In this document: in pieces, positions 1 through 5,631 of the stretch | How the letters are laid out: every line of letters begins with the position of its first letter | How positions within the stretch are numbered: the stretch's first letter is position 1 | Source of the DNA: JBPYFK01 sp051984675 | GTDB lineage: Bacteria > Actinomycetota > Actinomycetes > Mycobacteriales > Pseudonocardiaceae | Assembly: GCA_051984675.1 (NCBI GenBank) | Contig: JBPYFK010000071.1 | Coordinates: forward strand, 1-5,631 | Reading direction: 5' to 3' | Length of the DNA stretch: 5,631 nt | Notes under the pieces: model-generated | Databases searched by the model: none | The model's input: the letters and a program-made list of their open reading frames with translations, nothing else | Told to the model about the DNA's origin: nothing | Made by a program: the position numbers and the translations under genes

Positions 1-230
1 TGCCCGCAACCCGTCCCGCCGACCGTCGTCGACTGCGGCTGGCCGAGAGAGAAGGTGGGGGCTGCGGTGGTGGCGGCCGAGAACAGGCTCGGAGTTGCGG
101 CGTCGGCTGCGGTGCGGGCAGCCGAGAGCAGGTTCGGCGTAGCGGCGACGGCCGATCCGGCCGCGGCGGCGACCGCTGCGGTGCCCAGCGCGGTCAGCGA
201 GATCAGGGTTTTTCTGCGACGGAAACGCAT
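1..230 (-). CDS. Secreted protein of unknown function, N-terminal part (cut by left edge)
   Basis: The reading frame runs leftward from an ATG at 228-230 and stays open for 76 codons to the window edge, so only the N-terminus is visible. A purine-rich ribosome binding site (GGAAGG on the minus strand, 238-243) sits 7 bases before the ATG and supports this start. The protein opens with a basic stretch (MRFRRRK), then an Ala/Leu-rich hydrophobic core (about residues 8-25) and an AVA motif at 27-29. This is a classical Sec signal peptide with likely cleavage after residue 29. The mature part begins with two imperfect 14-residue copies (30-43 and 45-58), then a Thr/Gly-rich stretch ending near GGTGCG at 71-76. 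I recognise no family from what is visible; a small exported cell-surface or cell-wall-associated protein is the safest description. It is divergent from the glycosyltransferase operon and shares its intergenic region. Confidence 0.75.
   Translation of the reverse strand, partial: MRFRRRKTLISLTALGTAAVAAAAGSAVAATPNLLSAARTAADAATPSLFSAATTAAPTFSLGQPQSTTVGGTGCG
57..143 (-). repeat. Two imperfect 14-codon repeats at the start of the mature secreted protein
   Basis: Residues 30-43 (ATPNLLSAARTAAD) and 45-58 (ATPSLFSAATTAAP) align without gaps, separated by one Ala. Ten of 14 positions are identical, and the copies lie at 102-143 and 57-98 at DNA level. This looks like an internal duplication just after the predicted signal cleavage site. 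Ala-rich composition alone could explain part of the match, but the shared TP-L-SAA-TAA spacing is more than composition. Confidence 0.5.
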
Positions 231-363
231 AAGCACCTTCCGGTCTGCCGGGCGAATGCAGGTAAGTTAAGTCGCTGTGCCGCCGGCAGACAGAGCCAAA
301 GGGGTGCAGGGCGTTACTGCGAACGGAGCAATCAAATCGGATTTATCGGGAATTGAGGCCAGC

Positions 364-374
364 ATAATCATTAT
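364..374. promoter_or_regulatory. AT-rich perfect palindrome, possible operator or promoter element
   Basis: ATAAT-C-ATTAT is a perfect inverted repeat with 5-base arms around a single base, in the middle of the most AT-rich stretch of the divergent region. It overlaps the candidate minus-strand -10. It could be a regulator site or simply promoter DNA. The arms are short, so chance cannot be excluded. Confidence 0.3.
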
Positions 375-448
375 TTAGTTGGCATGTTCAATTGTTCGTA
401 TTACCCCGGATGGTGGCCGTTTACGGCTCGGTCGATTTGGTCGTCTGT

Positions 449-465
449 GTGACAATTCACGTCAC
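449..465. promoter_or_regulatory. Inverted repeat GTGAC-N7-GTCAC, possible regulator site
   Basis: GTGAC at 449-453 is matched by GTCAC at 461-465 with a 7-base centre, which gives 12 bp between arm centres, about one helical turn. That geometry suits a dimeric DNA-binding protein. It lies between the AT-rich core and the leader hairpin, upstream of the glycosyltransferase operon. Which protein would bind, if any, is unknown. Confidence 0.25.
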
Positions 466-559
466 TCGAACGTGTCCCGCGAGACCGGGCGTTCCCAGCT
501 TCCTTTGAGGTTCCCTCCAGGCTGCTGGCACATCAGATCGCCATAGTGAAAGCCGTTGG

Positions 560-588
560 GTTTCGGCGCCCGGGCGAGGTGCCGAAAC
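560..588 (+). promoter_or_regulatory. Hairpin in the leader of the glycosyltransferase operon
   Basis: GTTTCGGC (560-567) pairs perfectly with GCCGAAAC (581-588). The stem continues inward through G568-T580 (wobble), C569-G579 and C570-G578, giving 11 pairs and a 7-base loop (CGGGCGA, 571-577). It ends 28 bases before the GTG start at 617 and 14 bases before the presumed ribosome binding site. There is no T-run after it, so it is not a canonical terminator. It could be a leader RNA structure affecting translation or stability, an operator, or a weak attenuator. Confidence 0.4.
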
Positions 589-616
589 GGCATATCACGA
601 CTGGACAGGTGATGCT

Positions 617-1915
617 GTGGTTGCACAGGCGACGGCCGCTGACCGGGGGAGTCACCGCTGGTTGGCCGGACAGACCGCAACCGTGGACGTGGTGGTGCCG
701 GTTTACAACGAGGAGCGCGCGCTCCCTGGCTGCATCAAGGTGCTCACCGCACATCTGACCGACGAGTTCCCGTTCGAGTGGACGATCACGGTCGTGGACA
801 ACGCGAGCACGGACGGCACGCTGCGGGTGGCGACCGAGTTGGCCGACGCGGACGACCGGGTGCGGGTGCTGCACCTGGACCGCAAGGGTCGCGGTTACGC
901 TCTGCGCAGTTCGTGGGCGCGCAGTGAAGCCGAGGTCGTGGTGTATATGGACGTCGACCTCTCCAGCGGCCTCAACGCTTTGCTTCCGTTGGTCGCGCCG
1001 CTGGTGAATGGTCATTCCGATATCGCGATCGGATCGCGTCTCGCGCCGGGCGCGCGCACGATGCGCAGCCCGCGTCGCGAAATGATTTCGCGGTGTTACA
1101 ACGCGATGATCCACGTTTCGCACGGCGCCAAGTTCTCGGACGCGCAGTGCGGATTCAAGGCCGCCCGCACCGATGTGATCCGGCCGTTGTTGGAGCACGT
1201 GCACGACAATGCGTGGTTTTTCGACACCGAGTTGTTGCTGGTCGCCGCGTATAACGGGCTGCGGATTCACGAGGTACCGGTGGACTGGGTGGAGGACGCG
1301 GACAGCCGGGTCGATCTCGTGCGAACCGCCTGGGACGACATCCGGGGCCTGATCCGGGTGGCGCGCGCCAAAGCCACCGGAACCGCTCGCGTCCGGAACC
1401 TGCCCGCCCGCCCCGAGCCGCGGGCGGTACACCCAGACGCGGTCCTGTCCAGTCGGGACGACGGTTTGGCGTGGCAGGTAGGCGCGTTCGCCGTGATCGG
1501 CGTGCTTTCGACGCTGGGAACGGCGGTGCTGTACGCGCTGTTCCGGGCCTGGCTGTCACCGCTGCTGGCCAACCTGGGTGCGCTGCTGCTCACGACGCTG
1601 TTCAACACGGAGGCGAACCGGCGACTGACCTTCGCCAGCTCCGACCGGTCCACCGGCAGCGGCCGGGTGCACCTGCAGGGACTGGTGGTCTTCGCGCTCT
1701 ACTACGGCTTCACCTCGGCCGCGCTGCTGGTGTTGCAGCTGGCCGTAGCGCAGCCATCGCGGTGGCTGGAGGTCGTCGTGCTGCTCGCGGCGTCGGTCGT
1801 GGGCACCGCCGGCCGCTTTGTGATCCTGCGCGCCTGGGTGTTTCGCAAGCAGCACACCCCCGATACTCGCGACGCTCCGCGCGAGGAACCGGAGCTCCAG
1901 AAGCAGGTCTCTTGA
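617..1915 (+). CDS. GT2 polyprenyl-phosphate glycosyltransferase fused to GtrA-like membrane domain
   Basis: The protein has 432 residues. Residues about 23-250 form a GT-A-fold family 2 glycosyltransferase of the DPM1/GtrB type: VPVYNEE (27-33), VDNASTDGT (60-68), the metal/nucleotide-binding DVD (112-114), QCGFKA (177-182), DTELL (203-207) and VPVDW (220-224). Known members transfer a sugar from a nucleotide donor to a polyprenyl phosphate at the cytoplasmic face. Residues about 284-410 form a GtrA-like domain with four hydrophobic segments (about 287-308, 315-329, 354-376, 383-404) and the hallmark NRRLTF (334-339) and RAWVF (405-409) ends. GtrA proteins are proposed to flip lipid-linked sugars. 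Fusions of this order are known in actinobacteria. The GTG start at 617 has a GGACAGG (603-609) 7 bases upstream, and no in-frame ATG/GTG/TTG start exists between it and the upstream stop at 506-508. The sugar is unknown. It is followed after 37 bp by the YkcB-like gene, so they are probably co-transcribed. Confidence 0.9.
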   Translation: MVAQATAADRGSHRWLAGQTATVDVVVPVYNEERALPGCIKVLTAHLTDEFPFEWTITVVDNASTDGTLRVATELADADDRVRVLHLDRKGRGYALRSSWARSEAEVVVYMDVDLSSGLNALLPLVAPLVNGHSDIAIGSRLAPGARTMRSPRREMISRCYNAMIHVSHGAKFSDAQCGFKAARTDVIRPLLEHVHDNAWFFDTELLLVAAYNGLRIHEVPVDWVEDADSRVDLVRTAWDDIRGLIRVARAKATGTARVRNLPARPEPRAVHPDAVLSSRDDGLAWQVGAFAVIGVLSTLGTAVLYALFRAWLSPLLANLGALLLTTLFNTEANRRLTFASSDRSTGSGRVHLQGLVVFALYYGFTSAALLVLQLAVAQPSRWLEVVVLLAASVVGTAGRFVILRAWVFRKQHTPDTRDAPREEPELQKQVS

Positions 1916-1952
1916 GGCAGATCCCCTTGGCTCAGACGAGGAAGGAAACCGC

Positions 1953-4262
1953 ATGACTGCGGCGCCCCCGTACGTTGACAACACGACCAGATCGCCCGAT
2001 CCCGGGGCGAGCGCGGTCCGCAGCCGGTGGCAGATGTACGCCCTGGTCGCGATCTGCGTGCTCGCCACAGCGCTGTACGCGTGGCGCATCACCACCGAAG
2101 GCTGGGGCAACCCGTACTACGCCGCCGCCGTGAAGTCGATGTCGGTCAACCTGACGAACTTCGTGTTCGGCTCGTTCGACCCGATCGGTGTGGTGACCGT
2201 GGACAAGCCGCCGCTGGCGCTGTGGGCGATGGTGCTGTCCACCACGATCTTCGGCTTCCACAGCTGGTCGGTGCTGCTACCGCAGGTGATCGAGGGTGTC
2301 GCCGCCGTCTTCCTGCTGCACCGCGCGGTGCGCATGTGGGCGGGCGAGAACGCGGCGCTGATCGCCGCGCTGGCGCTGGCGGTCACGCCGATCACCGTGG
2401 CGATCAACCGGGACAGCAACCCGGACACGATGATGGTCCTGGTGTTGGTCGCAGCCGCCTACGCCTTCACCCGCTCCGTGCGGCCGGATGTGTCGGCGGG
2501 TCGGTCCACGCGGTGGCTGATGCTCGCGGCGTTCTTCCTCGGCCTGGGCTTCCTCGCCAAGATGCTGCAGGGGTGGATCGTCGTGCCAGCGTTCGGGCTG
2601 GCCTACCTGGTCGGTTCGACCGCGCCTCTGGGCAAGCGGGCGCTGCGACTGCTCGGCGCGGGCGTGGTCATGATCGTCAGCTCGATGTGGTGGGTCGTGC
2701 TGGTCGGGGTCTGGCCGCAGCCGAAGCCCTACATCGGCGGCAGCAGCGACGGTTCGGTCATGAACCTGGTGCTCGGCTACAACGGTCTCGGCCGGGTGCT
2801 GGGCAATTCCAGCGCGAACCAGCTCCTGGGCAGCAGCACGGCGGGTAACCACGCGCGTGGCGGTCCCGGGGGTGCTGCTCAGGCCGCTGGCCATGCCGGT
2901 GGCCAGGGTGGCGGCTTCAACTTCGGCGGCGACGCCGGCGTCACCCGGATGTTCGGCGATGCCGTCGGCGGTCAGATCAGCTGGTTGCTGCCGCTGTGCG
3001 TGGTGGTGCTGGTCGTGGCCGTGGTGGCGGGAATTCGGATGACCCGCTCGGGTCAGCCGAGCGACCCGGTGCGCCGTGCCGGCTGGTTCCTCTGGGGCGG
3101 CTGGTTCGTGCTGGTCACCGGCGTGCTCAGCTTCATGCAGAACATGTTCCACCCGTACTACACGACGGAGATGGCGCCGGGTATCGCGGCCCTGACCGGC
3201 GTGGGCGTGGTGATGCTGTGGCGCTACTACCGCCGGCCTGACGGGTACGGATGGCTGATCCTGCCTGGCGTCGTCGTGCTGACCGCCGCGTGGGCGTGGC
3301 TGCTGATCTCCCGCGACCTGAACTGGAACGGCTGGCTGCGCTACGCGGTGGCCGTCGCCGCCGTGGCCGCCGTCGTCCTGCTCGTGGTCGGGCGGCGCAG
3401 TGTGACCGGGAGCGGGAGCACCGGCAGCATCGTGGGTGCCGGGGTGCCTCGGGTGGCCGGTGTCCTGAGCGTGGTCGCGCTCCTGCTCGCGCCCGGCGTG
3501 TGGTCGGCGGCCACGGCCTTCGCCAGCAGCGGCTTCGGCGCCATGGCCCAGGCTGGTCCGCCCTCGTCCCAGTTCGGCGGTATGGGCGGCGGTCACAACC
3601 GCGGCCGTGGGCCGGGCGGGATGCCCGCGATGCCGGGCATGTCTCCGGCGCAGCAGGCCGAGATGCGGCAGCTGATGCAGGAGGTCTCGCGCGGCCAGAT
3701 CCCGCCGCAGATGCGCAACATGGCGCGCGGAAGCCTGAGTCCGCAGCAGAGCAAGCTCCTGGCCTACGCCCAGGAGCACTCCGGCGGTGCTCGGATCGCG
3801 CTGGCTGTCGAAGGCGGTGCGATGGCTGCCGAGTCCTACGTCCTGGGCTCCAACGCCACCGTGATCGGCATGGGCGGCTTCAGCGGAGGCGACCCGGCAC
3901 CGACTGTCCAGCAACTGGCCCAGTGGGTGAACTCCGGGCAGTTGCGCTTCGTCGCGTACGCCGCGCGGGAACGCGGTGGACCCGGTCAGAGTGGACCCGG
4001 CCAGAGTGGACCCGGCCAGAGTGGACCCGGTCAGAGTGGACAGGGCCATGGTGGACCCGGACCCGCCGGCAACACGCGTGGTGGCGGTATGCCCGGGTTC
4101 GGTGAAAGTGGCGCGTCGCAGCAGCGCATCCAGTGGGTGCAGCAACACTGCACGGTTGTCGCTCCGAACCAGTACGGCGGGGCGGAGCAGCAGCAGAGTC
4201 CGATCCCGTTCGGCCCGTTCGGCGGGAACGAGACGCTGTACGAGTGCCACCCGGCGCACTAG
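1953..4262 (+). CDS. YkcB/ArnT-like GT-C glycosyltransferase (family 39 type), integral membrane
   Basis: The protein has 769 residues, with about 13 predicted membrane segments between residues 28 and 525 and a long exported C-terminal part. It resembles Bacillus YkcB and the ArnT/PMT superfamily, which transfer a sugar from a polyprenyl-phosphate donor to an acceptor outside the membrane. Family marks include an acidic first loop (E49, TEGWGNPYY), VDKPPLALW (83-91), RDSNPDTMM (153-161), PYIGGSSDGS (259-268) with GYNGLGR (275-281), and FHPYY (399-403). The C-terminal domain carries the YkcB-type VIGMGGFSGGDP (637-648) and a later RIQWVQQHC segment ending at C733. Gly-rich inserts lie at about 298-328 and 535-560, and four GPGQS repeats at 676-695. 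C733 and C765 could form a disulphide. AGGAAGGA at 1939-1946, six bases before the ATG, supports the start. Pairing with the upstream GT2-GtrA gene mirrors the ykcB-ykcC pairing in Bacillus. The acceptor is unknown; protein, teichoic-type polymer and arabinogalactan-type glycan are all possible. Confidence 0.88.
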   Translation: MTAAPPYVDNTTRSPDPGASAVRSRWQMYALVAICVLATALYAWRITTEGWGNPYYAAAVKSMSVNLTNFVFGSFDPIGVVTVDKPPLALWAMVLSTTIFGFHSWSVLLPQVIEGVAAVFLLHRAVRMWAGENAALIAALALAVTPITVAINRDSNPDTMMVLVLVAAAYAFTRSVRPDVSAGRSTRWLMLAAFFLGLGFLAKMLQGWIVVPAFGLAYLVGSTAPLGKRALRLLGAGVVMIVSSMWWVVLVGVWPQPKPYIGGSSDGSVMNLVLGYNGLGRVLGNSSANQLLGSSTAGNHARGGPGGAAQAAGHAGGQGGGFNFGGDAGVTRMFGDAVGGQISWLLPLCVVVLVVAVVAGIRMTRSGQPSDPVRRAGWFLWGGWFVLVTGVLSFMQNMFHPYYTTEMAPGIAALTGVGVVMLWRYYRRPDGYGWLILPGVVVLTAAWAWLLISRDLNWNGWLRYAVAVAAVAAVVLLVVGRRSVTGSGSTGSIVGAGVPRVAGVLSVVALLLAPGVWSAATAFASSGFGAMAQAGPPSSQFGGMGGGHNRGRGPGGMPAMPGMSPAQQAEMRQLMQEVSRGQIPPQMRNMARGSLSPQQSKLLAYAQEHSGGARIALAVEGGAMAAESYVLGSNATVIGMGGFSGGDPAPTVQQLAQWVNSGQLRFVAYAARERGGPGQSGPGQSGPGQSGPGQSGQGHGGPGPAGNTRGGGMPGFGESGASQQRIQWVQQHCTVVAPNQYGGAEQQQSPIPFGPFGGNETLYECHPAH
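3976..4065 (+). repeat. 15-bp tandem repeat encoding GPGQS pentapeptides
   Basis: Four almost identical 15-base units (GTGGACCCGGYCAGA) start at 3976, 3991, 4006 and 4021, differing only at one T/C position (codon GGT or GGC). Two degenerate units follow at 4036 and 4051. In the reading frame they encode four GPGQS copies, then GQGHG and GPGPA. The period is a multiple of three, so unit gain or loss keeps the frame. The block separates two conserved parts of the exported C-terminal domain, so it is probably a flexible linker or surface loop. Confidence 0.9.
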
Positions 4263-4292
4263 AGCATCTTGGCGAAGGGTGGCTTGGTTAGC

Positions 4293-4332
4293 GGTGCGGG
4301 TGGGTTGGGCTGCGGTCCGGCCCACCCGCATC
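4293..4332 (+). terminator. Long hairpin without U-tract, likely intrinsic terminator
   Basis: A continuous stem of 18 pairs closes on a four-base loop (TGCG, 4311-4314). The outer arms GCGGGTGGG (4296-4304) and CCCACCCGC (4321-4329) pair perfectly, extended outward by T-A, G-T and G-C pairs and inward by six pairs including wobbles. It begins 30 bases after the stop of the YkcB-like gene. No T-run follows, as in the I-shaped terminators proposed for actinobacteria. It separates the glycosyltransferase pair from the two-component genes. It might instead only protect the mRNA 3' end. Confidence 0.6.
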
Positions 4333-4353
4333 CCGCTGACTTCAGGGGTCCGG

Positions 4354-4370
4354 GTGGTTGCGACAACCGC
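4354..4370. promoter_or_regulatory. Small inverted repeat just upstream of the response regulator
   Basis: GGTTG (4356-4360) and CAACC (4364-4368) flank a three-base centre, and the stem extends by T4355-G4369 and G4354-C4370. It ends only four bases before the GGGAG ribosome binding site of the response regulator. It could be an autoregulatory operator or an mRNA structure near the start; it may also be chance. Confidence 0.25.
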
Positions 4371-4390
4371 TGTTGGGAGAGCATGGAAGG

Positions 4391-5116
4391 GTGGTTAACG
4401 CGGGCGAGGCGCCAGCACGGGTGCTGGTTGTGGACGATGAGCCGAACATCCGAGAGCTGCTGTCGGCTGCCCTCCGGCTGAGCGGGTTCGCCGTGGAGGT
4501 CGCCGCCGACGGCGCGGGGGCACTGCGCTCGGCGACCGAGTTCCGCCCGGACATCGTGGTGCTGGACGTCATGCTGCCCGATGAGGACGGTTTCAGCGTC
4601 GCCCGCCGGCTGCGGACGGAGGGCAACCGCGTGCCGGTCCTGTTCCTGACCGCGCGGGATGCGGTGGAGGACCGGATCGAGGGGCTCACCGTCGGCGGGG
4701 ACGACTACGTCAGCAAGCCGTTCAGCCTGGACGAGGTTGTGCTGCGGTTGCGGGCGATCCTGCGCCGCGTGCGGCCGGAACGCGAGCAGCCGGACTCGCG
4801 GCTGCGGTACCACGATCTGGAGCTCGACGAGGACGCCTACGAGGTGCGTCGCGCGGGGCAGTTGGTCGGCCTGTCGCCGACCGAGTTCAAGCTGCTGCGG
4901 TACCTGATCGTGAACGCCGAGAAGGTGGTCAGCAAGGCGCAGATTCTCGACCGGGTGTGGAACTACGACTTCGGTGGTGACAGCCGGATCGTGGAGTCCT
5001 ACATCAGCTACCTCCGCCGCAAGATCGACTTCGCTGGCCCGGCACTGATCCACACCATCCGGGGCGTCGGCTATGTGCTGCGACTACGCCCGGAGGACGC
5101 CGGCGAGCCGGAGTGA
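4391..5116 (+). CDS. OmpR/PhoB-family response regulator (PhoP/TcrX-like)
   Basis: The protein has 241 residues from the GTG at 4391. The receiver domain (about 9-122) shows the acidic pair D15/D16, the phospho-acceptor D59 in VVLDVMLPDEDG, T87 in FLTARD and K109 in SKPF, so it is complete and should be phosphorylatable. The winged-helix DNA-binding domain (about 138-233) has LSPTEFKLLRYL, then YDFGGDSRIVESYISYLRRK and TIRGVGYVLR, the recognition-helix region and wing typical of PhoP/TcrX relatives. The start at 4391 is preferred over a TTG at 4358 because GGGAG (4375-4379) is well placed and the TTG falls inside a hairpin; a later GTG would remove the first strand of the receiver. The partner kinase follows at once. 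Target genes are not visible; the upstream glycosyltransferase pair is a candidate. Confidence 0.93.
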   Translation: MVNAGEAPARVLVVDDEPNIRELLSAALRLSGFAVEVAADGAGALRSATEFRPDIVVLDVMLPDEDGFSVARRLRTEGNRVPVLFLTARDAVEDRIEGLTVGGDDYVSKPFSLDEVVLRLRAILRRVRPEREQPDSRLRYHDLELDEDAYEVRRAGQLVGLSPTEFKLLRYLIVNAEKVVSKAQILDRVWNYDFGGDSRIVESYISYLRRKIDFAGPALIHTIRGVGYVLRLRPEDAGEPE

Positions 5117-5118
5117 GC

Positions 5119-5631
5119 ATGAAGCACCCGCGACAACCGGGACGTTGGTCGCCCAGGAACTGGACGCTCCGTACCCGCCTGGTGGTGGCGCTGCTGGTGC
5201 TGTCCACCATGGGGCTGTGCGCGGTGGGCGCGACCAGCACCGTGCTGCTTCGCCACCAGCTGGTGTCCAGAGTGGACGAACGGTTGGCCGGGATATCGCG
5301 GCCCTGGCGGGAAGACGGTCGACCGCCCCCGCCGCTTCCGCCGGAGCGCCCATCGCACGAGTCACCGGGCCGCTCGCTGCCGACCGACTTCCGGCTGCTG
5401 TTCTTCGATGCCCACTATCAGTTGGTGAGCGTCGCAGGCCAGGTGGCCAGCGACCCGGGCGCGCCGTTGGTGCCGAGGGAGATGAGCCACACCTGTGGCA
5501 CCGGGCGAGCCATCACGGTGCCGGACAGCGCTGGTGGTGCGCCGTGGCGGCTGCGGTGTGACCCGTTGCCGGGGGGCGGTGTGATCGGTGTGGCGTTGTC
5601 GTTGGGCAACGTCGAGTCGGCGGTTGGGCAG
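5119..5631 (+). CDS. Sensor histidine kinase, N-terminal sensor part (cut by right edge)
   Basis: The frame is open for all 171 codons from ATG 5119 to the window end. GGAG (5110-5113) lies five bases before this ATG. A GTG at 5113, overlapping the regulator stop codon as GTGA, is an alternative start adding two residues. A basic N-terminus with WTLRTRLVVALL is followed by one membrane helix (about 20-44), then RHQLVSRVDERL and an exported sensor region. This region has a Pro-rich stretch (69-78), a strand-like FRLLFFDAHYQLV (91-103), two cysteines (C126, C147) and VIGVALSLGNVESAV (155-169) leading towards the expected second helix and HAMP. The membrane-anchor layout matches actinobacterial TcrY-like kinases. 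The HAMP, H-box and ATPase domains lie beyond the window, so the kinase call rests on layout and on following a response regulator by 2 bp. Confidence 0.85.
   Translation, partial: MKHPRQPGRWSPRNWTLRTRLVVALLVLSTMGLCAVGATSTVLLRHQLVSRVDERLAGISRPWREDGRPPPPLPPERPSHESPGRSLPTDFRLLFFDAHYQLVSVAGQVASDPGAPLVPREMSHTCGTGRAITVPDSAGGAPWRLRCDPLPGGGVIGVALSLGNVESAVGQ

Larger units (their letters stand above)
231..616. other. Divergent intergenic region with AT-rich core
   Basis: No convincing gene lies in these 386 bases between a leftward start (230) and a rightward start (617). From 331 to 400, 45 of 70 bases are A or T, in sharp contrast with the surrounding genes, so promoters for both divergent transcripts most likely lie here. 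On the minus strand TTGAAC (386-391) followed by TTATGC (362-367) gives an 18-base spacer, a weak candidate promoter for the secreted protein. I could not single out a good rightward -10/-35 pair. The region also carries an AT palindrome (364-374), an inverted repeat (449-465) and a hairpin (560-588), listed separately. The 5' leader of the rightward operon could be long. Confidence 0.5.

Noticed and set aside
55..270. Rightward 71-codon ORF at the left edge
   Set aside because: It is the complement of the leftward secreted protein, which has a good signal peptide and ribosome binding site.
546..758. Small rightward ORF beginning at GTG 546 in the operon leader
   Set aside because: No ribosome binding site precedes it, most of it overlaps the GT2 gene in another frame, and its product is low-complexity Arg/Trp-rich.
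533..1432. 299-codon open frame on the minus strand across the GT2 gene
   Set aside because: Antisense to the conserved GT2 motifs, with no recognisable domain; a composition artefact.
2887..2906. Perfect inverted repeat CTGGCCA-N6-TGGCCAG
   Set aside because: It lies inside the Gly/Ala-rich coding insert, where repeated GGC/GCC codons readily create such pairs; no sign of a regulatory role.
2277..4331. 684-codon open frame on the minus strand across the YkcB-like gene
   Set aside because: It is antisense to a gene with clear family motifs. Its product is rich in His, Arg, Gln and Pro with no recognisable domain, as expected of an antisense shadow in GC-rich DNA.
4358..4390. TTG 4358 as start of the response regulator
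   Set aside because: It would add 11 unconserved residues, lies within an inverted repeat and lacks a suitable upstream binding site; GTG 4391 fits better.

Overview
The window is high-GC DNA with GTG starts and dense GC-rich third codon positions, which points to an actinobacterium. The protein flavours (a PhoP/TcrX-like response regulator, a GT2-GtrA fusion, a YkcB-like GT-C enzyme with Gly-rich inserts) fit Pseudonocardiales or a near relative, but the genus cannot be fixed from the sequence alone.

Layout: at the left edge a small secreted protein is encoded leftward (1-230, minus strand, cut off by the window edge). A 386-bp divergent intergenic region follows (231-616). It has an unusually AT-rich core with small palindromes and, closer to the rightward genes, an 11-bp-stem hairpin. 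From there everything reads rightward: a GT2 glycosyltransferase fused to a GtrA-type membrane domain (617-1915), then, 37 bp on, a large multi-pass GT-C glycosyltransferase of the YkcB/ArnT type (1953-4262). A long hairpin lacking a U-tract (4293-4332) probably ends that transcript. An OmpR/PhoB-type response regulator (4391-5116) and, 2 bp after its stop, the N-terminal part of a sensor histidine kinase (5119 to the right edge) complete the window.

How the genes fit together (inference from families): the GT2 domain would load a sugar from a nucleotide sugar onto a polyprenyl phosphate on the cytoplasmic face. The fused GtrA domain would help move that lipid-sugar across the membrane. The YkcB-like enzyme would use it as donor to glycosylate an unidentified surface acceptor. 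The downstream two-component system is a plausible but unproven regulator of this surface-glycosylation pair. No RNA genes, insertion sequences, CRISPR arrays or phage genes were seen. The enzyme set is a recognisable one; the less ordinary points are the intergenic signals, the GPGQS pentapeptide repeat inserted in the YkcB-like C-terminal domain, and the cysteine pairs in exported segments.
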